DNA of 64,000 bases from Istiophorus platypterus (taxonomy: Eukaryota > Chordata > Actinopteri > Istiophoriformes > Istiophoridae): NCBI GenBank assembly GCA_016859345.1, contig CM029126.1, positions 6,615,027-6,679,026 of the forward strand, in the 5' to 3' direction. The notes beneath the pieces were generated by a model that ran no database searches, was not told where the DNA came from, and worked only from the letters and a program-made list of their open reading frames with translations. Positions 51,177 to 64,000 of the stretch are shown piece by piece. Made by a program: the position numbers and the translations under genes. Position 1 is the first letter of the stretch. Every line of letters begins with the position of its first letter.

Positions 51177-53665
51177 GCTTTTCCGTCCCTCTGATGATCC
51201 GACACAGAAAAGAGATCAGTTAATTATTAATAATTCCCTAGTTAATCGTCAGTTGTTATTCAGAGTGATGGTAATTGCTTCCTGATTTTAGAGTCATACT
51301 ATTTCAATCTAAAAATTAAAGTGTGATTCTTCTTTTGCACCTTATTATTTTTACTAAGTTATTTTTTTGTAATTTATTTTTTCAAGTAATACACAGTATT
51401 ATTTAGTGAATATTGTTTGAGGCTTGCAAAGGGTGGAGATGTCCGTCCTGTAATAAGCTAGGTGGAAAATATATACTTCAACGGTATATGTCTTACATTA
51501 GTAAAATAAAGCCATAAAAAAATTATTAAATTAATTTTTTTACAGTGAAATTTAATAACTAACAAAAGTATTCTTTGAATAAAACTGTCCTTTTAACATT
51601 AATGCATTAACTTCTGGTGCAGTGTAATAATATCATTGCTAATCGAACTACTTTAAACTAAGTGATAGTTATTAAATCACTTAAATATTAAAAGAGGACA
51701 GTGAAACCTATCATGCATCATAGAACTGTGCCCAGATACAGATTTAAAAGAACGTGAAGATTTTAACATTGAAAATAGTGTATGATAATACACTGTACAC
51801 TATCTAACAGTGTATTGTCGTCTTAGACACCGGCTCACTGGAAACAGATTTACTAAGCTGTATTCTGGAAAGTAACAAGCAACAAACATTAGAACGGAGG
51901 CAGGAAAAAAAAATAAAACACTGTGATCAGGTACAACAGATGAAATTTAGCAGAGTAAAAGCATGAATGGTTGGAAACTTATGGAAATTGTTCTCAAGCA
52001 GAGTGTTTGAGTTGACGCGTTTCAGCAGAGGTTTACAAGTTTTTGACAGAAAAAGGAGAATAATCATTTTTCCTAGTCCTTATTGATATATAATGCACAA
52101 ATTTACACAATAAGTCAGAGATATAACATTTTACAGCTGGATATCATTTAAATTCTCTGAAAATGAAGTCTTACCTTAAAGCCAACAACGATTTTTAGCG
52201 CACAGCGTCTTTGTTTTCTGGAAAAGATTTGAGATTTAAAAAACAAAAACATTTTACTATTTTTTTTTTTCAACCATATAGTGCATACTGATAGTTAGCG
52301 TTTTTAATATCAAAGAGGGAGCCAAGGTTTTACCAGCATTGAGGGGTCAGTGGTAATAATCCAAGGACTGAGTCATGTCCAACTGGTGGCGTCTGGACGG
52401 CACACTCGGCTCTTGTAAGATTTGTCTGGGGAGTGGCGCTCAGCACAACAGGGTTTTGATGCTCTCTCTATATTACAGTAATGCAAATCTCTTCAGCTGT
52501 TCTGAGGGAGATCACACTATACTCTAAGCAGCATTTGACAACAAAATAAACCTGCATGATATAATTTTTGTGCGGCGTATAAGACAAAAACGCCTTGTTG
52601 AACGATGAGTTAACAGTAGTGCATGCACTGGTTTATGATTCAAACCATAAGGTGCATTATTTGCATATGTGACTAAAGCGGATTGAGATGCCGAATGTTG
52701 CAGTGTTACCGTTTCACCACCTTTTACTTGGAAGTAAATAAACGGATGAAAAAAAAAAGCTGAAATAAGACTGAAGTAAGGACGAGCCTAATATTTCCTA
52801 ATAAGTTTAACGCGCGAGTAAACACATAAATATTTTAATTCATAAATAGAAAGTCAAGTTAACTGTAAATTTGTATTGGAGGAAGTGGCAACTGCCAATG
52901 AATATTTAATGAAAACAAATACAGCAGTATAAATGCTCGCCAGTGTGCATTTTGTGTGACGTTTTTGAACAGAGGTGGATTGATGGAGTCTCTTCAGCCA
53001 CTGCATTTACAAGCTGTGTTGAAAGGCAGCATACAAGTGTAATGTACAAAGCATCATGTGTTTAAAAAAAAAAAAGAAAGAAAAAAAAGAAAAGATCACA
53101 GTGTTTAACCTCTCTGACAGTTTAACAAAGGTCTACGTGCTGCTGGGCTGTTACGTTGGATTCCATTTTACACCTTTACAGGTGTTGCTATTACTGTGTC
53201 CACTGCCGGTTGTAGTGTATTCTGCTGCAGTAGAGTACAGCAGGCCTGTAACGCTGGACTGCCACCAACAGAGGGAGGCCAGGCCCTCAAACAGTGAAAG
53301 CTTCCTGTAACAGAGGCCCAGTGTGCAGGCTGGTGCTTGGAGCTGCCTGTGGTTTGCAGCTGCTTCCCAGCGGTAAGCCTCTGCCGCCACCGCGGCATCA
53401 CACTTCCAGTAACAGCTTCCCTCCGCCGCGTCCGGGGAAATCCGTTTCCAACGCCCCAGCGTCCTTCGTCCACAGATTTCATGCGGTCCAGGTACCAGAA
53501 TGAGCCCCCACCCCCCCCACCACCACCCAATGGGTGGTTCTGAGCCTGACCAGCCTCCTCAGATGGTGAGGGCGGGGCGGGGCGGGGCGGGGGCAAAAGA
53601 CAAAAACGTCTCACCGCTCAGTAGCTTTTACTCAAGGACTCTACAGTCTCAAACACAAGGGGGGG
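51177..53665. other. Upstream region of the MAG-like gene and 3' flank of phldb3
   Basis: A possible - strand non-coding exon ends at 52,175 with donor GTAAGAC. 51,300-51,700 is very AT-rich. 53,200-53,660 is GC-rich and holds the G-run at 53,571. No other gene recognised. Confidence 0.4.
53571..53593 (+). repeat. GGGGC repeat with G-quadruplex potential
   Basis: Four consecutive GGGGC-type units (ggcggggcggggcggggcgg plus ggg) lie about 75 bases beyond the phldb3 stop. They fit the four-G-tract quadruplex rule on the + strand and also contain GC-box (Sp1) cores. Confidence 0.6.
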
Positions 53666-55389
53666 TCAGTAACGGCTGTGCTCGTCTGTTGCCGTGACGA
53701 TGACATCCATCCAAATCCGCATGGACACTGCATTGGAAGCCACCAGGAAGAAAAGACGGTCGTAGGTCTTCACACAGAACGTGAGACTGGGCCGCGGGGA
53801 CTGGGGAGGGGGGACACACGGTGTTAACATGAGAAGTCATGAGGAAGAAGCAGCATTTTTAACACGACTCCATGATGCTGACTGACTAGTGCAAAATTTC
53901 ATTTATCTCAGTGTAGAACTTCACATTCCTCCTCCGTCTGAGCAGAAAAGTTATAGGGAAAAAAAATTACTAGACTTGTTAGAGTTGTTCATTTGAAGCT
54001 TTTTTATTTGGTTCTCGCACTTTACATCCTAACTTTCCTCAGAACCAAAAAAAAAAAACAGGTTTTCTTTGCTTTTTTTTTTTTCCCCTCAATGGAAATC
54101 CAAAATGATCTGTCCAAAACAAACTAATGCATATTTCTTAGTTTTTGTAAGCAGGACTGATTGTTTTAGTGACAGCTGATCAATAAGTGTTTAATACAAC
54201 GTAGACTAACATTAAAATGAAGATCATGACGTACTCGTACACAATCAATTCTGTCTTCGGGGCAAATTATTCTCCTGATTTACTCGAGCAGCTATAAGTA
54301 ATTCATGCTGAATATCAATATAGGGGGCTTCCATGGTGTACTTTGAACCTGCAGTGTCACGTGACACTTTTTTCAAGACCTGCTAGCAGCAAGGAGAGCT
54401 CTGCTCAACGGTACTAGTGTTACCTGAGACCCCCCCCCCTTTGATTTCCAATAATTAATCGGGTTATTTTGTGTTGGTAATCCTGTGCAAATCTGCCAGG
54501 TTTATAATCTACATAACCGAACTGACCCATTTGGAGATGGAGCACCTTCAAGCCAGTAAAGCAAACGACGATAAACACACACGGGGAGCGGATTCTCCAA
54601 TCGCACGGGATCCCGAGGTAATTCCAGTTGTGCTTATATTAATATTCATAAAGAAGAAAATATAGCCTGTTGCATTGCTAACACATGTTTACTGAGTTAC
54701 AAAACATCTTTAACAACACGTTAAATAAAGGCCATACGTTAGCCCTGAAAACACACCTCCTTTCAAAGATTCAATGGATTTTTCATGACTGGGCTACACT
54801 GACCTGCGGATCACATTATCAGACTCCAGACTTCAGCCCCTTTTCACTATGAGAAAAAACACCTTGTGGCGTGAAGCCCAGTTTAAACTGCATTTATCAA
54901 ACTGTTTCCCCTGTGGATTCAAAGTCCAGAGATTTGGCACAGTCGGATGAAACACTCCACAACACTTTGATAGTTATTCTTATCATTTTTTTTTTTTTAA
55001 AGCCATTGTGTGTACCGTATGAGAACTCACAGATGTGGCTGTTCGCAGATGGTCATAGTAAACTTCTTCTATTGCCTGGAAGTAGATGACTCCCTTAAGC
55101 TTCCTCTCATCACAATCTGCGGCAAAGAGAGAAGCAAGTTAGAAACTCGACTCAATGGATCCGATGTGTCATAAAAGTCAAAAACAGATTTGTCATCATT
55201 TGAACTCATCTTTGTCTCTCGACTGCTTACGGTAGTTTCATGTGTGTAAATAAAATTTTTTAATTACTATTTAAGTTCCTCTTTCTTAACACAAAAGATG
55301 TAGAAAATTGAGGCTGGAAAACAATGCTATTGATGCAATGTTATTCTTAAAACATGCCTAACAAGCTTTCATTCATGCAAACATGCAGT

Positions 55390-55434
<45 letters not shown>

Positions 55435-58400
55435 CCCCCTCCAGCCAGTCTAACCTGTGTAGTAGGCTAGTCGTCTGTGGTCCGTGTCAAACAGGAACCA
55501 CCTCTTCTTCCAGGTCTTCACCCTACCCCCTCGCTTGGTCAGGAACCCCGCGCAGCGTCGAGGGGTCAGCCGCAGGTCCGCGCAGCCGGCCACCCCGTGG
55601 CCCAGAGACTCCACGTGGGCCCGGAGGTCAAAGTTCGGGGAGAGGAAGAGGGGCTGGCTGTGCTGCTGCAGAGGCAAACGATGCTTGAAAGTGGCTGACA
55701 AGAGTCCGTTTTCCTTGGAAAGCGGGGAGGGCCCCTTTTTTTAAAAAATCATGGTTACGCTTGTTTTCTCTGTAAAAGTTTGACAGTATTGGATCATGAC
55801 CCTGGAAATGTCTGTTCTGGCCTAAAAAGATTTGTCTCGCTTTTCTTGTACATGTACCCGAATGAGTGTCCGCTCTGCCATTTTCCCTGATTCCCTACAC
55901 TGAAAAAACCTGACTGATTTAATTTCCGATATTTTCTTCTGATATTGTTCACGAATAACGAAGTGTTAAAGAATTAAACAGAGAAATAAAAAGTGCTACA
56001 CTAAAAAAAAGAAAAAAAAGGTCATACCATCCATTTTTACATATCAAAGTGAATTTAACTTGTAAAAACAGCTGTATAATGTCTTTGGTGGTTGTGGAGG
56101 ACCTTCATCAAGTCTGAAAAATTACTGCCGTTACATGTTTTGTTTAACAGAAAGCCTGTGTTGGGAAAGACGTGGGTGTTTACCTGGCACTGAGACTCTA
56201 CGGGCACTGGCTATATAGCTGCACTATGGTAAATGTAGCATACAGCGTATTTTGGGGCATGACCAAAATTAGAGACTACTACGTTAGGATACCTCAGCCT
56301 CTGTTGCATCTATTTTTAATATTCTTTTTTTAATCCATCCCCTGCAACTGCAACTCTTAAATCACTGCACAGAAAGAAATCTCTCATCTGAACTAACCAG
56401 AGCTGTCGCAGAAATGTCTGTGTTCACGTGCAACCTGATCAGTCCCTGTGAGAAGCTGACTGAGAAAAGCTACGTTTCAAAGGGCCTCTAACACGCATTT
56501 CATACACACCTCTGGCGAGTTCGGGGGAGATCTGGCCTGCGGTTGCTCCTGTAGTTCTGGTTCTGGCCTTTGTGGGGTTTCTGGCTCCGGTGGCTCTGTT
56601 CTGGGAGAGCTCAGCTCTCTCTGTCTTCTCTCCTCCAACAGCAGCAACTGTCGCTCTTCCTGCATGCAAGCATGGATCATCGGAAATCAGTGGCCCTCTT
56701 CCAAAATGTGTGACAAAACTTTAAAAAGATAATGACGAGAATGCTGCACTAAGAGCTGTATTTATGATGACATACGTGCCCGTATGTGAATTTCTCTCCT
56801 TCAACAAAAACTCAAATATTATTGGCTGCACATTTTTTCGGTCTTGGCACTTCCCCGTGCTGCAAACACGGAATTACACACAACCCCAGCATCTGCCGGC
56901 AGTTTTCTTGGACCGTCATGTGCGAGCCGAGTGGGCGTCAGCGATCAGACGGCCGTGCCTAACGCGGCGTGCCGAGGGCGATTAGAAGTGCCAGCCAGCG
57001 TTTCCTTCCCACGGCAGGTGACTCACCCGCTCTCTCAGCAGCCTCTCTCTCTCCGCCTTGGCCTCCCTTAGTTTCCTCTCGATCTCCACAAGATCCAACA
57101 GGCACGGGCTGTGGGAAGAAGAGGAGTTTTTACATTTGAATCGCACGGGACCCGAATCCCCGCGCTGTTCTGATAAAGACCAAAAAAGGTTCAAACACTA
57201 GACCTTATCTATGAGCATCGGTCATTTACACAAACATTTCCTGTTTACAAAACAAGTAGATGAAGCGCATTTTTGCACTTCAAATTGCATTTATTCTACA
57301 TTTGCAATGGTTGTATTTGTTACACTGTTTTTACTGATATATATATTTTCTGAAAATACATTTCCTCATTTAATACCGCTGTACAAATTTATACTGTGCT
57401 CCTTGTAAAATGTATACTACTCCATTTGGATGAATGATCCCTCTGGTTGACTTGTCAAACTTATGTGCAAACGGTTATAACTGACATTTCAGGCGTGCTC
57501 AGTTTCAGTTTCACCTCCAAACGAAGGGCTTTAGATAATCTGGTTAAACCGTTAGCCTATCTACTCCCCGTCTGCTCATCTAACTGTTCCTGATTCTCGC
57601 CCCGTCAGACCTTGTTGCAGCAATGCCGCATCTTTCCAGATCTCCGCAATCACTCTGGTAAGTACAATGTTATCATAAGGAATAGGAATAACGGCCAAAA
57701 GTACCTGTATATGTCCTGAGTTGTAACACGCCAGGATCTGATATCAAGCACACCTTAAATAAAGTGTGACCCTCCTTTGTAGTGGTATAATGAAATAAAA
57801 CCCTTCACATACTCAAAATCTCCTAGAGGCCAAGGTATAAACTTTACTAGTTACATTCCTGCCCCTACTCTTCCATGCAAATCTGTTAAGAAGCACCTCT
57901 TCAAACAAATTTAAAAAGAAAGCCACACTACACGCCAGTCTCACAAAAAAAAGTGCCCATCCAGCGAGTGGCGAAGGAACGGACCTGGCGGCGCGGGAGC
58001 TCGTCGCGCTGTCGCACGGAGTGGGGAGCCCGCTGCTGTGTCCGTTGCTGAGCCTATGGGAGGGAAGCGGGGAAGCGAAAGCCTCCGGCGTCCGGCTGTC
58101 CGGGAGCGTCCTCACCGAGGCTGTGGGAAAGAAGGAGATGGTGGAAGACACAGGGAGGGAACTACACGGGCCAGTCAGCGCAAAATGGCGTAAAGGTGTG
58201 GCGAGTGGCGACGCGCGTACCAGGGTGACAGATCACATCAGATCAAGACCTCGACCGCGCAGTTCAGGCCACTCTGATATTTAATGACATACATTAAAAA
58301 CAGATACTGCTTCTCCAACTCATCCGGTCTGTGCAGGTAAATCCTGCTTTCCACACTGAACGTGACAACAACCTGCCAACTACTGACACACCTTTGATTT

Positions 58401-59798
58401 GACTAAAAGGGAGGGAGCTGGACAAACAGTCCAAATGAGGATATGAGTACGGAGAGAGAGAGAGAGTTTATTGTTCTGTATCCCGGTGCTCTCAGCTAAA
58501 GCCATCAAGAGCAACCGTAGGAAACAGAAAAAGAAAAGGGCGCCGGTGATCGCTCACCTTGGGCTGAGACCGGCCTGTCGCTGAGCTTGTTGTTGCGGTG
58601 CGAGCTCCTTCTTCTGGGCAAGCTGGAAGAATCTTTGTATGGTTCCTTTCAGAATAAGAGAAAAGGAGTGTGCAGTGTGGAACTGTGGGGAAAAACTTCA
58701 GCTCAAAATCTTATAAACTCTGACAAGATTAGTCTGATGTAAGAAAATTAAATCGAACGATTTCTTAGGTCATTTCTTTTAGGCCCAAATACAGAAAACT
58801 CCCTGCATCCGTCTTCTAGGATATTAAAGGGAGTATCTTTGAGTTTTGTGCTGCCGGACGGAGTAACACGACATCTAATGGCGTAATCTTAAACTCTGGG
58901 AAATTGCAAAAGATTTTTTTAAATTTTTCCCGTCACTTTATGGGTTGATTGATCAAAATTAAAATAATAAATAGATAATCTATAGATTAATCACTAAAGA
59001 GGATGAGTGTAAGTTGTAAACACACGCTGCTGTGGCGCCAGCTGACATGTACCTGAGGGGCCCTGTGAAGGGTCAGAGGGGAGAGTGACATCATGCAGGG
59101 GGCAGAGCCGGTGAGGTTGGACCAATCGGTGAGCGGCTTCTTCTCCCTGTGAACCTGCGGGAGCAGACCGCAATATTTGTTGGTGGGTTGAAATTCAGCG
59201 GCATCTCTTCGGTGAATAAAAAAAAACAAAACAATAGAATAATATAAAACTGATTAGATTTAAGATAAAAAAGGGCCCGACACTGCACGTGGCACCGATG
59301 CGCACGGGGGCCAGGACGTCGACCGACGCCAGCTGCTGCGTTACGACGCATCACGGCCGGCGGGGGGACGGAAAACGCAACTTCCCCGAAGGCTCGCAAC
59401 GAGTTAAACTACAAAATTATCTTTGCCTGACTTATCTCTGCCTGCCTCCCTCCCTCCCTCCCTCCCTCCCTCCCTCCCTGACTCACGAACACATGAGCAA
59501 TTCAGCCGCCGCAAGAAAGACCAGTGTTTAACCCGTTTTCCGTCTTCTCTCCCCAGTCTACATTAGCGCTTTTGTCCGCGGGGGAGGGAGGGAGGGAGGG
59601 AGAGAGGGAGGGAGGCAGCGAAGACTTTAAGAGCCTTTATGCAGCAGCTCTCTCCCCGGATCTGGAGCACGTAGGGTCCCGTCCCGAACGCTTCCACCGC
59701 CGCTCGTCGCCACGGCGAGAGCCGATCGGATTCACTTTCCAGAAACCATCCTCCCGCACGAGTCGCACGGTGTGAGCTCCCGCCACCGGGTGTGTGTG

Positions 59799-59844
<46 letters not shown>

Positions 59845-62388
59845 GGGGGTCATCACACATCACGCGCAAGCCGTCTCCAGCGCGCACCGCCGCCGCGTAC
59901 TGGGGTCGTGCGCGCCTGGGTCACACCGTCTGCCTCCCGCTCTCCTCCTCCGGTGCTGCCACTCCCTTCTACCCTCCCTCCAGCTGTCGCTGTTCTCTCC
60001 CTCGGAGGAGCCGATGAATTAAACATTAAGACATGCAGGTCCTTTCGAGTTATTCCTTCCCTTTTCCTTTTTTTTTGTGTATCTTACCGCAAGGACGCGA
60101 AACTTCTCCCAGCTCTCCGTCTCTCGCTCGGTCTCCGGCATCCACACACGCTCACATCCACAAACGCGCCTCCCTCGCTCCCTCCCTCAACTCCAGCTCG
60201 AGTCGAGCTCCCTCGCTCCCTCGCTCCCTCCCTCCCCGTCTGATTTGCTGTCCCTTCATCCCTCACCTCGGCTCCACCTCATTTTTGACCGGCTGCGGGC
60301 CCAGAAGTCCGATGGAAGACAAGCGGCCGCCTGTGCCGAAAAGTGTCGGCGCAGATTGATCGGGCTGCCGGCTGGAAGTGCGCACTTTGGAGCGGGAACT
60401 GTTCAGCATAAACACTGATAAGACATGGCGTGGGCTGTCATCGAAAATTGCACTGTGGAGAGCTGGCAGTCGTTGCATGGTTTGGATTAGAAAAAAAAAC
60501 AAAAACTGAGCTGAAGACAGGCGTTGAAAAGAGAAGTGTCCTGAAGTTTAACTCTCCGAGGCTGTGCCTGAAATGAATCACGTTAAAATTCTTTTCCACG
60601 AAGATTAAATCGTGCATCGGATGCCAAAATCGGAGGTTGGTTTAGGACACTACCCAGGTCCTTCCTCTACCAGTCGCTTAGGTCATTAATCAGACTCCTT
60701 CCCTTCTTGCGCGCTTTATTGTGCTAAATATTTAACTGCAAATATTTAAAACTGAACTTTTTTTTTGCTCATGTATCTACACTCAAAAACCCCTAATCAC
60801 AAAGAAATATTAAAGCAAAAAGGATGTGTCTGACCACAGTTTGGAGCAAACCGGTCATTTCTAAAAACAGTGTTCACGCTGTTGTTATGGGTTCCTGAGT
60901 GCAGGTTGAGGGGCAAAGGGGCAATTCTCTCCATCCAAAATGAAATCTGCAACGCGGTAGAGCCTGCACAGAGGGATGGTGTCTGAATACTTTCCGAAGC
61001 CAACGAAAATGTACCATTCTGTCCCGCCTGCAAGATTTATCGGGTTAAATCCAGTTTATCTGTGATAGTGAGCATTTATTGTTCACTGTTGTTCACTACA
61101 TTTCATTCACAACTGTGGCGAAGTCAGGAGCATTTCAAGCAAAACTTTGCTGTACAGGTTATATTACTACTAACAGCTTCAGTTAAGTACTGAGAACGAC
61201 ATATTGTCGTATCAGTTTTAGTATGCTAGCTCATTAGCACACTGATCAATGTACCATTTTTAGCGGGCGTGTTCAGCAACCTTTTCTGGCCACTTGAGGG
61301 CAGTGCAACTGGTTGCGAGCAACACTTGACATAATGCGGCTAACGTTTGCAAACCGTTTACGCATCTTAAAAACGGTGCAACGTTAAGCCCGATCTCTCT
61401 CTTCTAAGTCCGTTTCTTGTCTCCCACGACTCCTCTGGGAAACATCTGGCTCTTTAGCTGCTAAATACGCCACTGTGGTCAACAGCTGGTCGCCGACTTT
61501 GCGTGTCCGCCGTTTGGTGCAGGGAAGGCGGTGTGCAGAGTTTATTGGAGCCTCTTTTTGGTAAAATTAAAGCTTCCTGCTGTGATCATAACTCAGGCCG
61601 ACGAGAGCGGTCAACAAAAACAGCGTTAAGTTCAACCGCGGGACATAAAACCAAAACGCTGAGCTGAAAGACCTCAAAATGCTCCTCAGAGCTGGAGGGA
61701 TCTTTAGAGTCGGGCGATACCTTTCTATGGGTTTGTCACTATGAGAAACACCTTTTCCATGACGCATAGAAATCAAGCCGGTCTGCTGTCCTACCTGCGA
61801 CAGGATGCTCGGGGCGTAAATGATATTGAGCAAAGTTGCTACTCCACATATAATCAACCCTAATTAGACCAATTACTCATTAGTTTCCAGGAAATCACCA
61901 TTTTTTCAGAATCCCTGACAGGTGCAGTGTTGTTTTACTAAAAAAAGTATACAGTTATCTCTAAGGCGAATTTCACTGAGGGCAGTGAATACATTTTATA
62001 TTAATAATTCTTAAATCAACTCAAATAAAATATATAATATAAAATATATTTAAACTATATAAATATTGTGCCCTATGTAACAGTCAGCTGGTCTTGGGTA
62101 ATATGTGCTGGTTCTTTTCTTTTGGCAAAATTCTAATGTTTTCTTCTGAGATAGATCAAATATCAGTAAAAGACTAATGAATGAAGTAACACGGTAAATA
62201 TTTCTGTTCGTCATTGAGTAGCAGTAGTAGCGGCAGCGGTAACAGTGGTGGGCCACAATATCGCCAGTCCCTCTTACCGTTTGAGTTGTGTGGATGAGCT
62301 CTCTCCTCTCTTTCCTCAAGGCGCTCAGCTCCCTCTCCTTGTCCCTCTCCATCTCCCTCAGCTCCCTCTCCAACTGCTGCACTCGCCC
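53666..62388 (-). CDS. phldb3: PHLDB-family protein, C-terminal exons with PH domain (phldb3-like, partial)
   Basis: Nine exons in transcript order: 62388-62278, 59154-59053, 58645-58558, 58120-57985, 57108-57027, 56659-56510, 55665-55455, 55116-55031, 53800-53666 (TGA); all phases agree. The first encodes a coiled coil (QQLERELREMERDKERELS). The next three are Ser/basic-rich linkers. Then come short coiled-coil pieces (IERKLREAKAERERLLRER; EERQLLLLEERRQ) with a Pro/Glu-rich spacer. Finally there is a PH domain: GFLTKRGGRVKTWKKRWFLF, GVIYFQAIEEVYYDHLR, and the closing helix MRIWMDVIV. This order is that of the LL5/PHLDB proteins, cytoplasmic PtdInsP3-binding scaffolds at cortical microtubule sites. 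The neighbouring irgq-like gene favours PHLDB3 over PHLDB1/2. The 5' exons lie beyond 62,388, probably outside the window; some exons may be missed. Confidence 0.8.
55391..55433. repeat. (CA)n microsatellite near a phldb3 splice site
   Basis: A perfect CA run in the intron beginning 22 bases downstream of the PH-domain exon donor at 55,454 (- strand). Confidence 0.95.
59283..60420. promoter_or_regulatory. CpG-island-like GC-rich block inside phldb3
   Basis: GC-rich and CpG-dense (cgcacgggggccaggacgtc, gcgcgcctgggtcacaccg and others), in contrast to the AT-rich DNA on both sides. It includes (CCCT)n at 59,448-59,479, (GGGA)n at 59,580-59,612 and (TG)n at 59,790-59,841. It lies in the intron upstream of the - strand exon 59154-59053, so it could be an internal promoter for a short isoform, or a + strand transcript start. 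No coding exon is supported within it. Confidence 0.45.
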
Positions 62389-64000
62389 CTGAAAATTCAG
62401 AACAAGAAGTAAATGGGGGGGGGCACGGGAGGGCGTCTCAAAGAAATGACGGGACCGATGGAATTTGGTACACACATTCATTTTCCTCCTTGGGATGAGC
62501 TCAGGTAACCTTGGTGGTACTCCCACTTCTCATCTAGCACCATCATCGGTTTAAAGTTTGGATTTTGTTCCGCAGAACTAAATCTCCATCGGCTGTACAT
62601 TGTGTTGGATGCTAGTAAGCAGGCTATCACGCTAAACCAAGAAGGTGAATGTGGTAAACATTAAACTCTCTAACACTCTTAGGAGCTTTAGGAGCAGTGA
62701 TTGCATTTAAGATTGAAAAAATAAATCAATATCAAAAATTTATATATGCCCAAGTCAATATCATCAAAACAAAGGACACACTGTGGTACCTTTGTTTCAA
62801 AAACTTTCAACAGTCACTGTGGTTGTAAATTAAGCAATAATCAAACAGGAGCCAACATGTTCTAGTCCTCTGAAAAATTACCCAGAGGATCCTGATCTGA
62901 ATCTGATCCTGATCCGATTTTTATACTCTCCTAGTTTTTTTGTTTTCTTTTGTTTTCTTTTCTCCCATTTCTTGACTCTCTCCATCACAAAGCTGCAGAG
63001 TGAATTATGAAGGGAATTATCTCGGCCGTCACAGTTAATCAGACTTAGCTGGGCGATATACTGTCTCTGTGCAGAGCGCCAGGTCCTCTCTGTTCACCGG
63101 TAAACTGCTGAATCACAGGCATTTGTTTCATGCCTGTGTTCTACCAGCATCCATTTCCTGGTTGATTCCAAACTCGAGGCGAGTTTTTTGTCTGTATAAA
63201 TCCTTTGTTGTTTTTTTTTTTCAAGTGCAACACTGATAAATATCTGTAATCTCACTATTCAACAAAAATAATCCTGACTATCCTTTTGGCCATGACTGCG
63301 TCGACCCGCTCCAAAATTTTTCCAAATCGCGTCATGTGCTTTATCTTTCCATCTACTCCCCCGTTGTCCCTCCTCCTCTGCTTCCCCTCTGCTCAGGATC
63401 CTCGATTCCTCTCTCACGGTGGCCTCTGATGCGATTATGCTCACTGCACGGCGTCATGTGACAAGCGTAAGGGCGATGCTGGCGAGTGTGAGGGAGAGAG
63501 TTCACATTCGTGTCACCAACTGACAGTTGGGGGGGGGGTCTTAACTAGCATTGACAACCGTGGACTGTGATGGAAGAGGAGAGTGTGTTGTTTACTTTTA
63601 TTTTTAATTCCCGTCCTGACCAGCCATCTAATATGGTATTTCAAAATTTATTTATCTATTTATTTTTTATTATTATTCTTTTACAGTGCCACAGCACAAA
63701 AATAACATCCGAGCAAGACTTGGGGCTTCTGTGTTCAATGCCAGTGACTCTGTTTATTGTAGGAGGAGCATGGATTTGGGGCTTTAAAGTTCACTTCCTG
63801 CTCTGCCCTTATTTTAACTTCTTAAAAAGGAGAAAATTCATTTCAGCAAAATCTCAGTTGGAGGATGTTGCTGAAATGAATTCTGCAGGAAAAGCAACTT
63901 AAGCCTAAGTAAATATTTCTGTTGGACTCTGCTCTGATCGTTTGACATTACTTATATATGACTTATTTTTTCAATTACTGGTCACAAATAATAGAGATGG
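60421..64000. other. phldb3 intronic or upstream DNA
   Basis: Apart from the coiled-coil exon at 62,278-62,388 I recognise no exon. A 61-codon - strand frame (63,444-63,259) and a 111-codon + strand frame (63,567-63,902) have no family features I can name and lack convincing splice context. Confidence 0.35.

Noticed and set aside
59806..60418. Several 75-145-codon + strand frames in the GC-rich block
   Set aside because: Built from TG, CCTC and Ser/Pro low-complexity translation; no domain and mutually overlapping frames.
63259..63444. Possible upstream phldb3 coiled-coil exon
   Set aside because: Charged composition is suggestive (REESRILSRGEAEEEGQR), but I found no acceptor/donor pair in phase and no clear family match.
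63567..63902. 111-codon + strand frame with two hydrophobic stretches
   Set aside because: The hydrophobic parts come from T-rich DNA (ttatttatctatttatttttt); no family resemblance, no promoter or splice context.

Overview
The window is vertebrate nuclear DNA, almost certainly from a ray-finned (teleost) fish. The genes have short introns with GT-AG boundaries in consistent phase. The sequence between them carries the debris usual in fish genomes: long (CA)n and (TCTA)n tracts, Tc1/mariner relics, a LINE reverse-transcriptase fragment, and short dispersed repeats. There is no sign of bacterial, plasmid or viral organisation.

Layout. 1-29 kb is a tandem cluster of sialic-acid-binding Ig-like lectin (Siglec) type receptors on the + strand. 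It holds a decayed 5'/3' relic (1.2-3.4 kb); gene A (4.17-7.72 kb, disrupted as read); gene B (10.94-12.66 kb, one V-set domain and an ITAM tail); gene C (15.59-20.20 kb, five Ig domains, ITIM/ITSM tail); gene D (22.58-25.45 kb, ITIM/ITSM tail, V-set domain lost by an in-frame exon fusion); and a second fossil copy (27.2-28.2 kb). At 30.5-31.7 kb is an intronless IRG-family protein with degenerate GTPase motifs (IRGQ-like). At 33.05-44.45 kb is a 16-exon CD22-like receptor with eight Ig domains and several ITIMs. Converging on it from the - strand (51.2-45.9 kb) is a MAG/Siglec-4-like receptor with six Ig domains. From 62.4 to 53.7 kb on the - strand are the last nine recognisable coding exons of a PHLDB-family gene ending in a PH domain. 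IRGQ and PHLDB3 are close neighbours in mammals, which supports both names.

How they fit together. The Siglec cluster looks like a paired-receptor locus. Genes A and C have nearly identical extracellular exons. C ends in inhibitory motifs (VEYASI, TEYAEI), while A joins the same ectodomain to the transmembrane/ITAM module also found in gene B (YTSL-x8-YDVI type). The joint lies inside the transmembrane exon and carries a 27-base stretch that also occurs in intron 5 of C. Gene A is broken by frameshifts as read, but one 580-base block is so rich in indels and homopolymers, between nearly identical flanks, that an assembly error must be excluded before it is called dead.

Exon models for B, C, D, the CD22-like gene and the MAG-like gene were built by eye from splice sites. 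In each the summed CDS is a multiple of three with one open frame (229, 730, 461, 1020 and 757 residues). Untranslated exons and transcript ends are only partly visible.
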